A stretch of 64,000 nucleotides of DNA from Spongilla lacustris. Lineage: Eukaryota; Porifera; Demospongiae; Spongillida; Spongillidae. Location of the stretch: positions 1,379,895 to 1,443,894 of the forward strand of contig OX442424.1 of the NCBI GenBank assembly GCA_949361645.1, read 5' to 3'. Below the pieces are notes generated by a model. The model did not search any database. It was not told where the DNA came from and saw only the letters and a list, made by a program, of their open reading frames with translations. The position numbers and the translations under genes are program-made. This document shows positions 1 through 11,106 of the stretch, piece by piece; position 1 is the stretch's first letter, and each line of letters opens with the position of its first letter.

Positions 1-1134
1 GACACCCTTGCCAAAGTACTATCTGAATTTGGTGGATTTGCCGACCTTTCTCCATCTTGTATGTTTAACTCTGCCATATCCAGGGTGAATAGAAAGTACC
101 ATGTTCAAGTGGAGACCAAGACATCAAAGGGAGAGAGGTACCCTTGTGGTGGTATGCAGATGAAGGCTGAGCTGAGGCCCAAGTCACATGATGGAGCAGT
201 TGTCTTTGGTCAGGTGGAGGACCATGGGGATGGTACCTACACCATTACCCTCACCCCTCAGTCTGCTGGTCCTCACCAGCTGGTCATCACAATGGATGGT
301 CATCATGTACAGGGGAGTCCTTATGACATAGAGGTGAAGAATGATTATACCTCATTATGTGATGTCCAGCAAGTAATCAATGTAAAGGATCCATTATGTG
401 TTGCAATCCATGAGAATGGAGATATCTATGTGGGCAGTAATGATTTCCACATATATGTGTTTGATCAAGGTGTTCACCTGAAGAACACCATTGGTAGCTA
501 TGGGAGTGGTAATGGTCAGTTCAATGCCCCCTGTAGCATATCCATTATAGGAGAGGTGATGTATATTGCTGACTATGGTAATCATCGCATACAGAAGCTG
601 ACAACAGGAGGAAAGTTTCTTCATAAGTTTGGTAAGAAAGGGTCAGGTCAAGGACAGCTCAATTATCCATGTGGTATTGTTGTTGATTCTAAGAAGAGAG
701 TGATTGTCTCTGAAATGGGCAACAACAGGGTTCAAGTATTCAGTCATGATGGTAACTGGCTATTGATCGTATATGGTGCTGGATCATATGATAACTATTT
801 CCAGTCTCCAAGGGGTCTGGCCTTAGACCCACAACGGAATATTCATGTTGCAGCTGGTGGTTCAAATACCATCAAAGTCTTCACACCTGAAGGTACTTAT
901 GTCAGATCATATGGAGATGTAAAGTATCCATCAGGAGTAGCAGTTGATGCAGAAGGTTATAGCTTTGTCAGTGAATATGATGGAGACTGCTTCTCCATAT
1001 TTGATCCCGAAGGACAGAAGATCCACACAGTGGGGAACCTGAACAAACCACGTAGATTGGTATTAGATCCTCTTAGAGGTAGTCTTTATGTTTCAAATGG
1101 AGGCACTAATAGTGTACTGAAGTACAGCCTGTAA
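1..1134 (+). CDS. TRIM-NHL protein, 3' part (filamin + NHL), partial at window edge
   Basis: The reading frame is already open at base 1 and ends with TAA at 1132-1134, giving 377 visible codons; the RING, B-box and coiled-coil part would lie left of the window. Residues from about 20 to 115 form a filamin/ABP280-type immunoglobulin fold (KAELRPKSHDG, then VEDHGDGTYTITLTP and GSPYDIEVK). The rest is a set of NHL beta-propeller repeats with the usual G-x-G-x-G-QF and NHRIQK motifs. In TRIM2/3/71-type proteins this half binds RNA or protein partners while the RING acts as an E3 ubiquitin ligase; the role here is inferred. No frameshift or stop is visible, so this copy may be functional, but its N-terminal half cannot be judged. 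A decayed duplicate of its last part is at 21596-22153. Confidence 0.85.
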   Translation, partial: DTLAKVLSEFGGFADLSPSCMFNSAISRVNRKYHVQVETKTSKGERYPCGGMQMKAELRPKSHDGAVVFGQVEDHGDGTYTITLTPQSAGPHQLVITMDGHHVQGSPYDIEVKNDYTSLCDVQQVINVKDPLCVAIHENGDIYVGSNDFHIYVFDQGVHLKNTIGSYGSGNGQFNAPCSISIIGEVMYIADYGNHRIQKLTTGGKFLHKFGKKGSGQGQLNYPCGIVVDSKKRVIVSEMGNNRVQVFSHDGNWLLIVYGAGSYDNYFQSPRGLALDPQRNIHVAAGGSNTIKVFTPEGTYVRSYGDVKYPSGVAVDAEGYSFVSEYDGDCFSIFDPEGQKIHTVGNLNKPRRLVLDPLRGSLYVSNGGTNSVLKYSL

Positions 1135-1599
1135 TGACATGCTACATAAGATTTGGCTTAGCACTGATCTATACTGATTGTGTATTTATTTGGTTTTTTA
1201 GGAATGTTTGTGATTCAACAGAACGTCGATTTGGGGAAGGAACCTAAGAGTTTATTTTTCTCGGAGTACAAATAGTCGATCATACAATCTTTCAGAATTC
1301 AATATTGGCCATATTCCATACTCCCAGAATTTCAGTCATGTAGATTTGCTAAATAATGTAAGTCTGTAATATTTATGAATGTATAATTTCTGCAATTCCT
1401 CGGTTATTTCCTTACTTTTTACTCAATTGCTGTCTACGTACAAATACATCAATTTTATTTTGAATAACTATCTTGTTTGCATGTTGTCAGTATATGTATA
1501 ATAATAAAATTATGTATGTATATTATCTCTTGCAACAGCACTGCCTGAATTTGGTTGAGTTGCATGGGGGTCTAAATGTACATGTGCTATTATTTATAA
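1135..1599. other. 3' flank of first TRIM-NHL copy, AT-rich
   Basis: AT-rich sequence with no credible coding region. It contains AATAAA-like strings that could serve polyadenylation, but none is decisive. It is shared with the 3' flank of the fragment at 21596-22153. Confidence 0.5.
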
Positions 1600-1808
1600 G
1601 TCTATAAATCCATCTGGAGTTGCAGTTGATGAAGGAGGTTACAGCTTTGTATAAGTGAATTCGATGGAGGCTGCTTCTCCATCTAGTAAAGAACCTGATC
1701 AATCCACGTAGATTGGCACTTGATACTCAAAAAGATAGTACTTATGTTCCAAATTATATATGGTACTCGGTAGTAGTGTGCTGAAGTACAGCATGCACGC
1801 GCAGTAAC
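1600..1808 (+). pseudogene. Relic of an NHL C-terminal end
   Basis: The segment resembles the last NHL repeats of the neighbouring genes: a stretch matching PSGVAVDEEGYSFVSE, then the glycine-rich CFSIFD region, then the terminal LKYS-like end. It is broken by stops and indels and has no upstream half. An equally broken duplicate sits at about 22575-22790, so the decay predates the segmental duplication. It probably marks the end of a further TRIM-NHL copy that was mostly deleted. Confidence 0.6.
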
Positions 1809-2820
1809 TATACATAATTATAATTATAATATATATATTGCCCTGTTGCATACATGTTGTAAATGTGTCGGTTCTGATAATTAAGACATCATTCGGGTAA
1901 AGTATTGATAAGAGTCTTTTGTTTTTCAGAGTCCAAATTAATGTCAGTTGTGATATTCGGTTGTGACACCGGCAAAATTATTGGCAATACAAGCATATAT
2001 TACTCAATAACGTTTGGTACCAATATTTAGCTGGTATAGACAATACTGTATGTGGAAATGTAGAGGTGCTATATATAGTTCTTGGGACAGTGCGCAGCAA
2101 AATTATTAGTATCTCTTTAAAATGATACATGAACCCTCAGGATACTTTTGCTCCATTGTACATTGCAACTGCTCGATGAACAGGTAGGCTAAGGGCAAGA
2201 AATATGATATAGACTCTCCTTACAATGTCCAATGAATTCGAATAATAGGTCGGATAACTCATTTTCCTTTCTGCTTCAGGGGTTGCATGTCAGCTGCCAT
2301 TCGATAGAGGAAATGCTGCTTCATCATTGCGTACTATGAAGCTGAATGGTTTTTGTCTGAATTGTTATAATTAGAACATGCCAGTATGTCTCTGTGATGT
2401 ATGCTATTACAGATAGTTATGACTTATGTAATGTGTTTATGCTTCTGAACCACGTTAGCCCTACGCCGCATTGACATAATTATATATAATTATAATTATT
2501 ATAAGTGAAACTCCTTTCTTTTTGATGTATGGTCGCCAAGCCCGGTTGCCTGTGGAACTGATGTACATGTATGGTACTGAGAACACAGGGACTTCTGTAC
2601 CACAGTATGCAAAGGAGTTAGGACTCAAGTTGTCCATAGCATTTATTATTATTATTTTACTATGCCGGCTTAAGTGATGTAGGGTAGATATAGTTAGAAT
2701 TTTACATTGTGTGTAGTCTAGTTGTACATGTTTATATATCAGTGTATTTGTGTATGTCTATTTATCCTGTATTGTACAAAATTATTCAGTATTATGCTGA
2801 TTATTATAACCAACCAAGCG
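1809..2820. other. Intergenic AT-rich stretch, no gene seen
   Basis: Low-complexity AT-rich sequence with many short stops in all frames. It is part of the duplicated block shared with 22790-23732. I see no RNA gene or conserved coding segment. Confidence 0.5.
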
Positions 2821-2913
2821 ATGTCCAGAGTGATTTCAAATCTATATGGTCGTCTGAACATGTCCCTAATAAAGACCAACTCAAGAGCGATGTTGAGTAG
2901 AAGTGCATTGTAG
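2821..2913 (+). pseudogene. Retroelement pol C-terminal tail, fragment
   Basis: A short open stretch of about 30 codons ends LYGRLNMSLIKTNSRAML and then a stop. The pattern LYxRLxxxLxRxNARAxL is the tail of the retroelement polyproteins seen on the minus strand at 23811-24200 and 43120-43423. It is only a tail, with no reverse transcriptase in reach. Assignment rests on remembered family resemblance and should be checked by a profile search. Confidence 0.4.
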
Positions 2914-2945
2914 ATTTAGATGTATGGTGTAGTTAGTTGTGCATT

Positions 2946-3272
2946 TTACGTATGTATGTGTGTATAACTAGTACTTGCATATACTATCATTAAAATCATT
3001 ATTAAATATATAAATACAAAATGTTCAATAAACCTACAGTGAGGCATTGAAGGAGGTATTGAAAGGACTGACGCCTTACGTACACGACAAGCAAGATTCT
3101 TAGGAATGAAAGAGTCTGTTTTCCAAACAACCTGATGTTCTATGGTCAACAACTGGAGTAAACAGATACATATTGGGGTCCATATTTGAATATTTGTCGG
3201 ATTTCCTTCTATCAGCTTGGTCAGCAACTGCCCCTGCCTCCTGTGATGCAACTCATAGGAACTGAGGTGCAT
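2946..3272 (-). pseudogene. Retroelement-like C-terminal fragment
   Basis: The minus strand encodes pieces similar to the fragment at 30420-30702, including a KNLACRVRKASVLSI segment. The plus-strand text is nearly the same as 30530-30700. The 30-kb copy continues into a VQRGNAVSVLGTF ending that I associate with the end of retroelement polyproteins. Here the frame is degenerate. The element family is not identified. Confidence 0.4.
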
Positions 3273-4905
3273 AGGTAGCTAAAAATACATTGAGCTGGCC
3301 GTAGGCCTGTAGTCAGGTTGTGTGTTATCTGTGATCAAACAGTTTACATTTATAATGCTACATGAAGCAGGGTATAGATTTGTGTAAAATCACTTCAAGT
3401 TGAATTCCAGAATACTGCCAATAAGACAAACAATCGGTAATTTAAATAGCTTTCTATAACTGAGTCAGGGCAAAATCATTCAAAGCACACATAGAGTTAA
3501 CAAATTAGGATGATCATGATATATAACACCATAATGTACTATTACTGTTGCATGCATGATGTAACAATCTTCTTGCCTTGTGGGTGGATCTCAGCCTGTC
3601 ACTGAGGTCAGGGTCTGACCTGCCAGGCCAAGCGGACAGTCCGGCCTGGGTTGGCCTTCGGCAACCCTAGTTATAAGTGGACTAAGCCAGTGGTGTAGCC
3701 AGGATAATACATGTATGTAGGGCCCACACTGCCAGACGTATGGTTTGTAAAAGCTCTGGGAAAGGTGAGGGAGAGTTTCACCCCTCCTGCCCAGCTAGCT
3801 AGGGCGCAGTGCTCCCAAATCGGGGTCTGGGGCAGAGCCCCAGGAGCCAATACTTTTTTGATGCATAAACTACAAAAACACTGTGAATTATTTTTATATT
3901 ATTTCAGTTCCATGCATATGAAAAAACTACCGGATTGACTGTGAGCATGCACATATGCTTAAATTCCACTAGTGTAATAATTTGTTCACATTTGAACTGA
4001 AACAAGTCAGAACCAAGCAGATAATAGGCATCTTTTTGCATGCATGGAGCACTCTTTAACTCTTTGAGTGCCAGATGTACATAATAATGATATAATTATG
4101 TACACAATATACCTTGTGCATGTACATTACATGTATCAAATAATGTTTGCATGCCACTCAAGTACTGTTAATGTATATGATTTGCTCCACAAACTGTCAA
4201 TTGCTGTTAACTACTTGCGTTAGTTCTCCCACATCAAAAATGTGCACACATAGCACTGATATGACCGTCACCTGGCCTGTGGGATGCACTGGTAACAGCT
4301 TGTGTAGTGTTGCTGAATTTTGAAGAGTTGTACTACATGTACTTCCTATAATTAGTTTATGCATATTCCTCCTCCTACTAACTCATTGCACCCATCTTCA
4401 AGAACAGATCTAGGATGGAGTTATTATTGTACATCCATATAAATGTATGCCCTCGGCCTGGTATCATGGACATTGGACTGTGATATTATAATATAATTAT
4501 AGTATATAAATATGCCCTTGGCACGCGGCAAAGGGCTAAATAAATTAAATATAGGAGGGAATGCCGGACCGGAGTTCTTGTAATTGGGATGGGGTACTAG
4601 ATACGGAGCTGTTTACGCCGAATATATGATACATGCACGATGAATTTGGATTGTACCAGTGCTCTTTTACCTACACACACCCCTTTCATATGACGTCACA
4701 TGAAATAGGTATGGGCAATTTACAGTTTTTTTAATGTATATGCCTGTTTTGGGTCTCGTAATTCTTACCATGGAATGATGTCAGTGCCCACTGTAAAAAA
4801 ATAAAACCCAACTCATAATCACTTATTGTGAACGTACAGTAATAACCTAAAGCTTTGTTTTGCCCATACCGTCCTATAGTAACTTGTGCACCAAAATGGC
4901 GAGTG

Positions 4906-4987
4906 AGGGGGGGGGGGGGGGGGGGGGGTTCAATTGCACCCGTTTGCACCCCCCCCCCCCCCCAACCCCCGGGGGCTACGGGCCTGA
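4906..4987. mobile_element. Terminal remnant of a hAT-type element
   Basis: A run of about 21 G is followed by TTCAATTGCACCCGTTTGC, a long C run, and GGCTACGGGCCTG. Read in reverse this is CAGGCCCGTAGCC, the same terminus as the hAT elements starting at 18538 and 42495. Only one terminus is clear; the opposite end is lost or replaced by the G run. A duplicate is at 35606-35672. Confidence 0.55.
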
Positions 4988-5527
4988 CTGAGCTCGTGCA
5001 CGTGCGCAACTGGATCAGCGTATACAAAGTGACTCGGATCGCGGACTGAAGATAAAGTGTTCGTATCAAAAAGTAAGCCAGTCACCGCATATTCATATAA
5101 AATTGAGATTTGAGTGGGCCCACTTTGGATGTGATCAAACCCAGGCATTTATACGGTCATTTCTGTAGCGGAGAGCGACAACCTTCCCCTCCCCTTCCCA
5201 CAGGCGGAGACTACTTTCTAGGAAACGATTGATTTTTAAAACTAACTGGAGCGCCTTACTAGTAACTGGCGATTGGCAGAAGTCTCAAGCGATTTGCGGA
5301 AATATACCGGTGCATGGGCCGGCCTGGCTAAAATCTAAATTATCTCTGCTGAAATACACATGGCGTAGAGTCTTAAGTCTTGTCCTGCTGACAGACAGAC
5401 CCCTTGCCGCGTCATCCCAGGAAGGATCAAAATATTAGCGGACATATCGTTTTGGCCGACATATAAACAACTTCGACGATCTTTTTAATTGTATTCATAA
5501 GTTATAGCACGACTTGGAACCAAATGA

Positions 5528-6097
5528 AATATACGAATGAGTGAAAGAATAACAAGAATAACATTGAAAGAAAGACACAAAAACGAACGCTAAAATAATG
5601 CTAAAGCCTATTGCATGACTGTAGGAAGTGATGCCCCATCATCAAAGCCTAGTCCACTCCTCCACTTTACCCTAGATCCTCTTAGACATAAGCTTGATGC
5701 TCGAACCAGGGCAAATAAAAGTCGAGCTCTGACGAATGCACACGTTTCTGCATATGATTTTTCCCATTTTGCTGCTATGCTGGTAGCTATGTGCTTCAAA
5801 AAATGTTCTGCCTCTCTGTGGAGAAGCCCATCGACGGATGTTACAAAAGGAGTAAATGTACCTCGCCTATCTTCCACTGCCTTTTTATATAGCTTCTTCT
5901 TCTCTAGAGCCCCTGAGTCCAAAATTGATTCTGGTGTTCGATGCAGGTGTAATGGTGCGTCTGTGTCAATGACTTTTATATCAAACAACGCTTCCACCTG
6001 GGGAGTCCAAACACCTCGAATGCCTAGATCGGCCCTCAATCCTGGACCATCTGCTTTGGATTCAGCCTCTTTGACTATTGATTCACGTACAACCAAA
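5528..6097 (-). pseudogene. Retroelement polyprotein C-terminal fragment
   Basis: A minus-strand frame of 162 codons is open between 6096 and 5608. It contains ADLGIRGVWTPQ, FDIKVIDTDA, FTPFVTSVDGLLHREAEHFL and LCLRGSRVKWRS. I recognise this as the C-terminal region of retroelement polyproteins found widely in invertebrates, possibly a nuclease-like domain with the D-x-D of DTDA. The duplicated upstream block at 36180-36240 lacks it: there, homologous sequence runs directly across the ACCAAATG junction, so this is an insertion specific to this copy. No reverse transcriptase is attached. The overlapping plus-strand frame is a shadow. Confidence 0.5.
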
Positions 6098-6483
6098 TGA
6101 AATGGTTATGGGTTGTTGCGGATAGTGTAGATTACGTCATTGTCGTCGACGAAACAATATGGCCGCTAATGTTTTGATCTTTCCTGGGATGACAAGGAGA
6201 CGAGTACAGTGGATTTTTAGTTTCATGAATTCTTGCAACTTATGCACCTATCTGTGAGAGGTCCCCAAGTCGGAATTAGGTGGAGATTTGACGCGTGAAT
6301 ATAATTGCCACATAGCGAAGACTTTTGACCAGTGATTAACATATTATTCCCCAATCACCTGCACCAGGTATTAAAAATGTTAACGTTTGTCCCTAAGTTT
6401 GGGACAACAGCTTAATTGAAATTAATGCAAATCAAAAGTACATATGCCTTTATTCATCACCGTACGAAGGACAAGCTTACATG

Positions 6484-6612
6484 CATGCAATAAACCTCTT
6501 ATCCAATCCAATCTTATCTCATATCTTGAAGAAGAAGCAGAAGAAACCTTATTAATGGGAAGGAGAGAGCATTATCTCTGTGATCTGAGCTTTCTAAGTG
6601 TTGCAGTTTCTC
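6484..6612 (+). promoter_or_regulatory. Conserved block upstream of TRIM-NHL gene
   Basis: Segment starting TGCAATAAACCTC and ending with TCTGAGCTTTCTAAGTGTTG. Related sequence lies upstream of the genes at 12864 (about 11780-11930), 37458 (about 36650-36785) and 47176 (about 46715-46850), and in inverted orientation at about 50370-50430. Its repeated position 0.4-1 kb before start codons suggests a promoter or 5' exon, but it may simply be carried along by gene duplication or be a dispersed repeat. Confidence 0.35.
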
Positions 6613-7393
6613 TATCCAAAATACGCTGGCTAAAGTCCAATTGAGTCGTCAATATATCGAGGGTACCATCAGAATGTAATTGGAATTAGTTCATTAATGC
6701 GTTGTATGCCATTCATTGTAGAAAAATGCATGTTGATGTACAGCACCAATCCAACATATAGTAACGAAACAATTATGAGTTTATAAATATTAGAGAAATA
6801 CACTTTACAATGCAAGTTTAAGAAACAGGAACATTATCCATGTAGCCGCTAGGTTATTTGCTGAAATACGATTTATAGTATAACTTCAGTCATAGTATCA
6901 ATAATCAATTACTATTTACTAAATTGTTGCATAAAAAACTTCATTCATATCTTGTCTTGATACAAGACTTCGATTTCAAACCCTGTAGAGTTAAGAGCTC
7001 AAACCTGGCATGCATTTGGGTACCAACATGTATCTGCTACAATCCTACTAACTAAATTGTCCATTCTAGTGCCATTGCATAGCCCCATGCATTTTTTTTA
7101 ACTGTGGAATATTGGTACACATAGTAAGTCTTGTCCTGAATTTTGGTCTGTATGAATTCTGTTGATATACTTTTATAAACACATTATAATTATTGCGGCT
7201 ACAGGATTATATTTTGATTTAGATATTGGCCAAAATGCACGTAATTACTATTGGGTCATGACAGAAATACAAATTATAGATACCAAGGAAGTGTTATAAA
7301 TGGGATAAATTTTTTTACTGCATGAGATAGCTTGTGTATCTTTAGCTCTGCTTTGGACTCAGCATATTGTTACAGTTCAACTTACTGCCAATA

Positions 7394-7409
7394 TTATCTT
7401 GTCTGTAGA
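7394..7409 (+). other. Putative 3' splice site before start codon
   Basis: The pyrimidine-rich string TTATCTTGTCTGTAG directly precedes AATG. The same acceptor-like string stands before the start at 37458, 47176, 52071 and 61032 and, changed by two bases, at 12864. It suggests a 5'UTR intron ending one base before the ATG. Confidence 0.55.
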
Positions 7410-9610
7410 ATGACTACAACAGATTGCCTTCCACATCATGTGACCTGTCAGATGTGCTCTGGGCCCTTCAGTGACCCAAGAATACTACCATGTCTGCACT
7501 CCTTCTGTTGTCAGTGCCTTCACAAGGAGATGGAGAAGGTTGGACCTCAGAAAAGCCTTCAGTGTCCCACCTGTCTAAGAAATGTTCCCATCCCAGTGGG
7601 AGGGGTCAGTGCTTTCCCTCAGAACCTCCATCTTGGATTTGAGGTGGAGGTTGCAAGGTACATGTCCAAGTTTCCCAATAGCTCTGGAGTGTCTTGTACC
7701 TTCTGTGCACAAGGATGCAATGATCCTGCAGTTGTATTCTGTTGCACATGTCACATGTTCATGTGCAAAGGTGGCCAAGAATGTCACAATCGTGCTCCAC
7801 ATCTGTCCCAGCACAATATCATAGGACTGGACAGGGAGTCAGCCACACTGCTACCAACACTTATGAAGCCAACAGAGCATAACTGCTCTTATCCAAAACA
7901 CAATAAACAAGAATTGGATTTCTACTGTAAGACTTGTAGTTGTTTAATCTGTCAGCTCTGTGTCATAGTGCTTCACAAAGACCACAACATCACTGAGCTA
8001 TCTTCTGTTGCAGAAGCTGATAGAGATGAAATGAGAGGGACACTTCAATGTGCACAAGAGGTTGTGTCAACATTGGCTGGTGCCATTGATGTCAATACGA
8101 AGATGATGCAACAGGTGAAGACCTCCAAACAAGCAGCTGAACTGGCCATCATACAGACCTTTAAACAACTGATGGAGACATTGGAGGAAAGAAAGTGTTG
8201 TTGATGGAGTTGGAAACCATTGCACTCTCCAAGACAACATCTCTGACCCTTCAGAAGGAGCAGTTTGAGAAGATCCAACATGACATCATTCACTACACTG
8301 AGGTGACCTCCCATATCCTCGAGACCCACACTGACCATGAGGTAGTAGCTCTTGGAGGACTGGTACCCACTGAATTGAAGGCCACCCTCAAGAAGGTGGA
8401 GAATAACTCTCTCACTCTTAATCCATGCAGTTACTTATCTGTTACTTTACAGTCAGACTCACTTAAAAAAGTACTGTCTGAAGTTGGTACCATTTTGGAT
8501 CTATCTCCATGTTTTATGCTGAACTCTACCATATCCAGAGTCAACAGAAAGTACCATATTAAAGTGGAGGCCAAAACATCAAAGGGAGAGAGGTACCCAT
8601 GTGGTGGTCTGCAGGTGAAGGCTGAGCTGAGGCCCAAGTCACATGATGGAGCAGTTGTCTTTGGTCAGGTGGAGGACCATGGGGATGGTACCTACACCAT
8701 CACCCTCACCCCTCAGACTGCTGGTTCTCACCAGCTCCTCATCACAGTGGATGGTCATCATGCACAGGGGAGTCCGTATGACCTAGAGGTGAAGAGTGAT
8801 TATACCTCATTATGTGATGTCCAGCAAGTAATCAATGTAAAGGGTAAACCATTATGTGTTATCATCCATGAGAATGGAGAAATTTATGTCGGCAGTAACG
8901 ATGACCACATATATGTGTTTGACCAAAGTGGTCACCTGAAGAACAGCATTGGTAGCAGTGGGAGGGGTGATGGTCAGTTCGACATCCCGTATAGTATATC
9001 CATTAGAGGAGAGGTGATATATATTGCTGACTATGGTAATCATCGCATACAAAAGCTGACAACAGGAGGAAAGTTCCTTCATAAATTTGGTAAAAAAGGA
9101 TCAGGTCAGGGACAGTTCAGGTATCCAAGTGGTGTTGTTGTTGACTCAAAGAATAGAGTGATTGTCTCAGACAGGGACAACAACAGGGTTCAAGTATTCA
9201 GCCATGTTGGTAACTGGTTATTGACAATAGATGGTACCAGGACTGGTAATACCTGTTTCTATCGTCCATTGGGTCTGGTTTTTGACCCACAAGGGAATAT
9301 TCATGTTGCAGCTAGTGGTTCAAACACCATCAAAGTCTTCACACCTGAAGGTACTTATGTCAGATCATATGGAGATGTAAAGAATCCATCAGGAGTGGCA
9401 GTTAATGAAGAAGGTTACAGCTTTGTGAGTGAATTGGATGGAGACTGCTTTTTAATATTTGGTCCCCCAGGACAGAAGGTCCACACTGTAGGGAACCTGA
9501 ACAAACCATGTGGAGTGGCATTAGATTCTCCACAAAGTTGTCTTTATGTTCCAAATTATGGTACTAGTAGCATACTGAAGTACAGCCTGCGGCATATATT
9601 GTTGGCCTAG
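7410..9610 (+). pseudogene. TRIM-NHL gene copy with one 4-bp frameshift
   Basis: The ATG at 7410 begins MTTTDCLPHH. A C3HC4 RING (CQMC ... CLHSFCCQC ... CPTC) is followed by two B-box zinc-binding regions and a coiled coil, all open to 8204. Near 8190 the sequence has GGAAAGAAAGTG where other copies have GGAAAGAAAGAAAGTG; loss of one AAAG unit shifts the frame. The second half (coiled-coil end, filamin, NHL) is then open in the shifted frame to 9610. Apart from this lesion the gene looks healthy, so an assembly error or a recent mutation is possible. If real, the product would be a truncated RING/B-box protein without substrate-binding NHL. Upstream sequence is duplicated at the intact gene. 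Confidence 0.8.
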
Positions 9611-9827
9611 CGCTATTTGTACATGTTGTGTTTTGGCAAATTTTTTTGGTGAATCAGCCAAACTTCATTTGGGAAAGGGCCCATTGTTTAAAGTCCACAT
9701 TTTGTGATGTACCTTTATATAATTAGGCACCAGCACAGAATCACTTAAACTATCTGTCAGCCAGAATATTTAGATAAATATGTTACGTACCCACAATTAC
9801 AATTGTAAATACATGGTGCAAAACATC
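9611..9827. other. 3' flank of TRIM-NHL copy, no gene seen
   Basis: AT-rich flank sharing short strings (TTTGGCAA, GAATCA) with the 3' flanks of the other copies. No coding content is visible. Confidence 0.4.
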
Positions 9828-9912
9828 CATGCACACATGCACACATGCATACATGCACACATGCACACATGCACACATGCACACATGCACACATGCATAC
9901 ATGCATACATGT
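9828..9912. repeat. Tandem 8-bp minisatellite (ACACATGC)n
   Basis: About ten head-to-tail copies of ACACATGC, three of them varied to ATACATGC. The apparent peptide of alternating H, A, M, T, C is a by-product of the repeat. Confidence 0.9.
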
Positions 9913-9984
9913 TCAATTCAATTCGAATATTGCACTTGCTAGCTATCAATATTGAATATACTTTCAAAGTATGCTTATTTTCAT

Positions 9985-10200
9985 GCTAAATGAACGCAAA
10001 AGTGAAAAGGCGGCTGGGGCTGCGCCCCAGGCCCCACTGGGGGAGCTTACAGCCAGTGACACTGCTTACAGCGCTCCCCCAGACCCCCTAGCTGTTATGG
10101 AGGGGCCACGCCCCTTCCGGTACCCACCCCCGCTTGTGAATATACTTAACAGCCCCCCCCCCCCCCCTCTATCCAGAAATCCTGGATCCGCCGCTGCGTT
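9985..10200. mobile_element. Decayed non-autonomous DNA transposon pieces
   Basis: Contains the GGGGCTGCGCCCCAGG-type palindromic segment also seen near 3830, 34670 and 46300, and ends with CCTGGATCCGCCGCTG. In reverse this reads CAGCGGCGGATCCAGG, close to the hAT-like terminus at 53258. A matching left terminus is not visible, so boundaries are uncertain. Confidence 0.4.
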
Positions 10201-10264
10201 TTCCTTGCGAATTTTAATTGAAACGTCCGAGCGGAAATGTCTATAATTATTTTATAGCTATGTT

Positions 10265-10400
10265 ATAAATAGATAGGGCACGTGCGCAACTATACAAAGT
10301 GGTTCAGATATCATAAAGTCTTCAAATCAAAAAGTAAGTCCTTCACTGCACGTGCATTAGGTGCATACAATTGACTTGGCCAACTTTGGATGAAATCGGT
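10265..10400. repeat. Dispersed block GCACGTGCGCAACT ... CAAAAAGTAAG
   Basis: This block recurs at about 4998, 18466, 35685, 45755 and 59484, with the same order: GCACGTGCGCAACT, ATCAAAAAGTAAG, CACTGCA, GGATGAAAT or GGATG. Most copies lie 1.4-2.6 kb upstream of a TRIM-NHL gene, so it may be part of the ancestral upstream region rather than a mobile repeat. Confidence 0.5.
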
Positions 10401-10612
10401 CTGACCAAACCCTGGCATTCTACATTTATCACCATTTCCGTAGGGAACGACGTACAGCTTCCACGACACCGACCAAAGGCCTACTGTAGTATTTTGCTGT
10501 TACTATTACTAGTTGTACGAAATCTGGACCAGGTGTAAATCAGGTTGGTCGCGTAGTACTGATTTTTTGTTGCTATTTGCTTGTAACGTAAGCTATACAT
10601 GTAGACTACGTA

Positions 10613-11106
10613 GTTGGGCGTTGCCCGCCCTTCGCGTTGTCGGAAGGTCGGGTTGCAAGCCTATACCAAGATTTGTTCTGCTGCAACGGGGATTGCAGTC
10701 CAATCGGATTGCAGCGTTCATGTGGGTTCATTATCACCCAACTAACTGCTGATCTGAAGTAATGATAGGCAGCTGTTCCATCCATTTAACTTACATTTGT
10801 ATGAATTTTCATGAAGCAGACAAGTGTTGTAACTTTGCGAGTGTGTTACAGAGGCAGCTAAAAGAATTGAGCTTGCCTGAACAACAAAGCGAAGGGCGGC
10901 CACGCCCAATTACATCGATACCACACCCGAAGCAATACATATCTTGAACAGTTGCTCTGTAGACAAACCGCATTATGATATCCTAACACTCAAAACCTAA
11001 TGTGCAACAACATAACGATATTCACAAAGATATTACATAACACTGAGAACTGGTATAGGCTTGCAACCCGACCTTCCGACAACGCGAAGGGCGGGCCACA
11101 CCCAAC
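10613..11106. mobile_element. MITE-like element with ~56-bp inverted ends, TA flanks
   Basis: The left arm (10613-10668) and right arm (11051-11106) are near-perfect reverse complements, both containing CGCCCTTCGCGTTGTCGG or its complement. The element is 494 bp, has no coding capacity and is flanked by TA on both sides, as expected for Tc1/mariner-like or PIF-like insertions. A further partial end (GAAGGGCGGCCACGCCCAA) lies inside near 10888-10912, suggesting an internal or nested partial copy. Confidence 0.65.

Larger units (their letters stand above)
505..2813. repeat. Segmental duplication block 1, left copy
   Basis: This block, running from the middle of the NHL region of the first gene through its 3' flank, matches 21596-23732 almost line by line. 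Shared landmarks include the 3' flank after the stop codon, the relic NHL tail, and the text just before CCTGTATTG. The right copy has about 690 bp inserted after CCTGTATTG (23733-24427), after which the match resumes at CAAAATTATTCAG. Small indels and substitutions separate the copies, so the duplication is not very recent. Both copies run in the same direction. Confidence 0.8.
3285..7330. repeat. Segmental duplication block 2 (upstream of gene at 7410)
   Basis: This 4-kb upstream region matches 33466-37260, which lies upstream of the intact gene at 37458. Shared landmarks are the AGAGCTGGCC start, the CAGTGGTGTAGCC motif, the poly-G/poly-C transposon end with GCACGTGCGCAAC, the CCTTGCCGCGTCATCCCAGG segment and the conserved block near 6484-6610. 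The left copy has an extra retroelement fragment at about 5528-6097. Together with the genes, a unit of about 6 kb was duplicated. It contains no gene of its own that I can recognise. Confidence 0.8.

Noticed and set aside
5615..6100. Plus-strand frame of 161 codons
   Set aside because: The minus strand of the same segment has recognisable retroelement motifs; the plus frame is a shadow.
9780..9989. Histidine-rich small protein
   Set aside because: It is the translation of an 8-bp tandem repeat.
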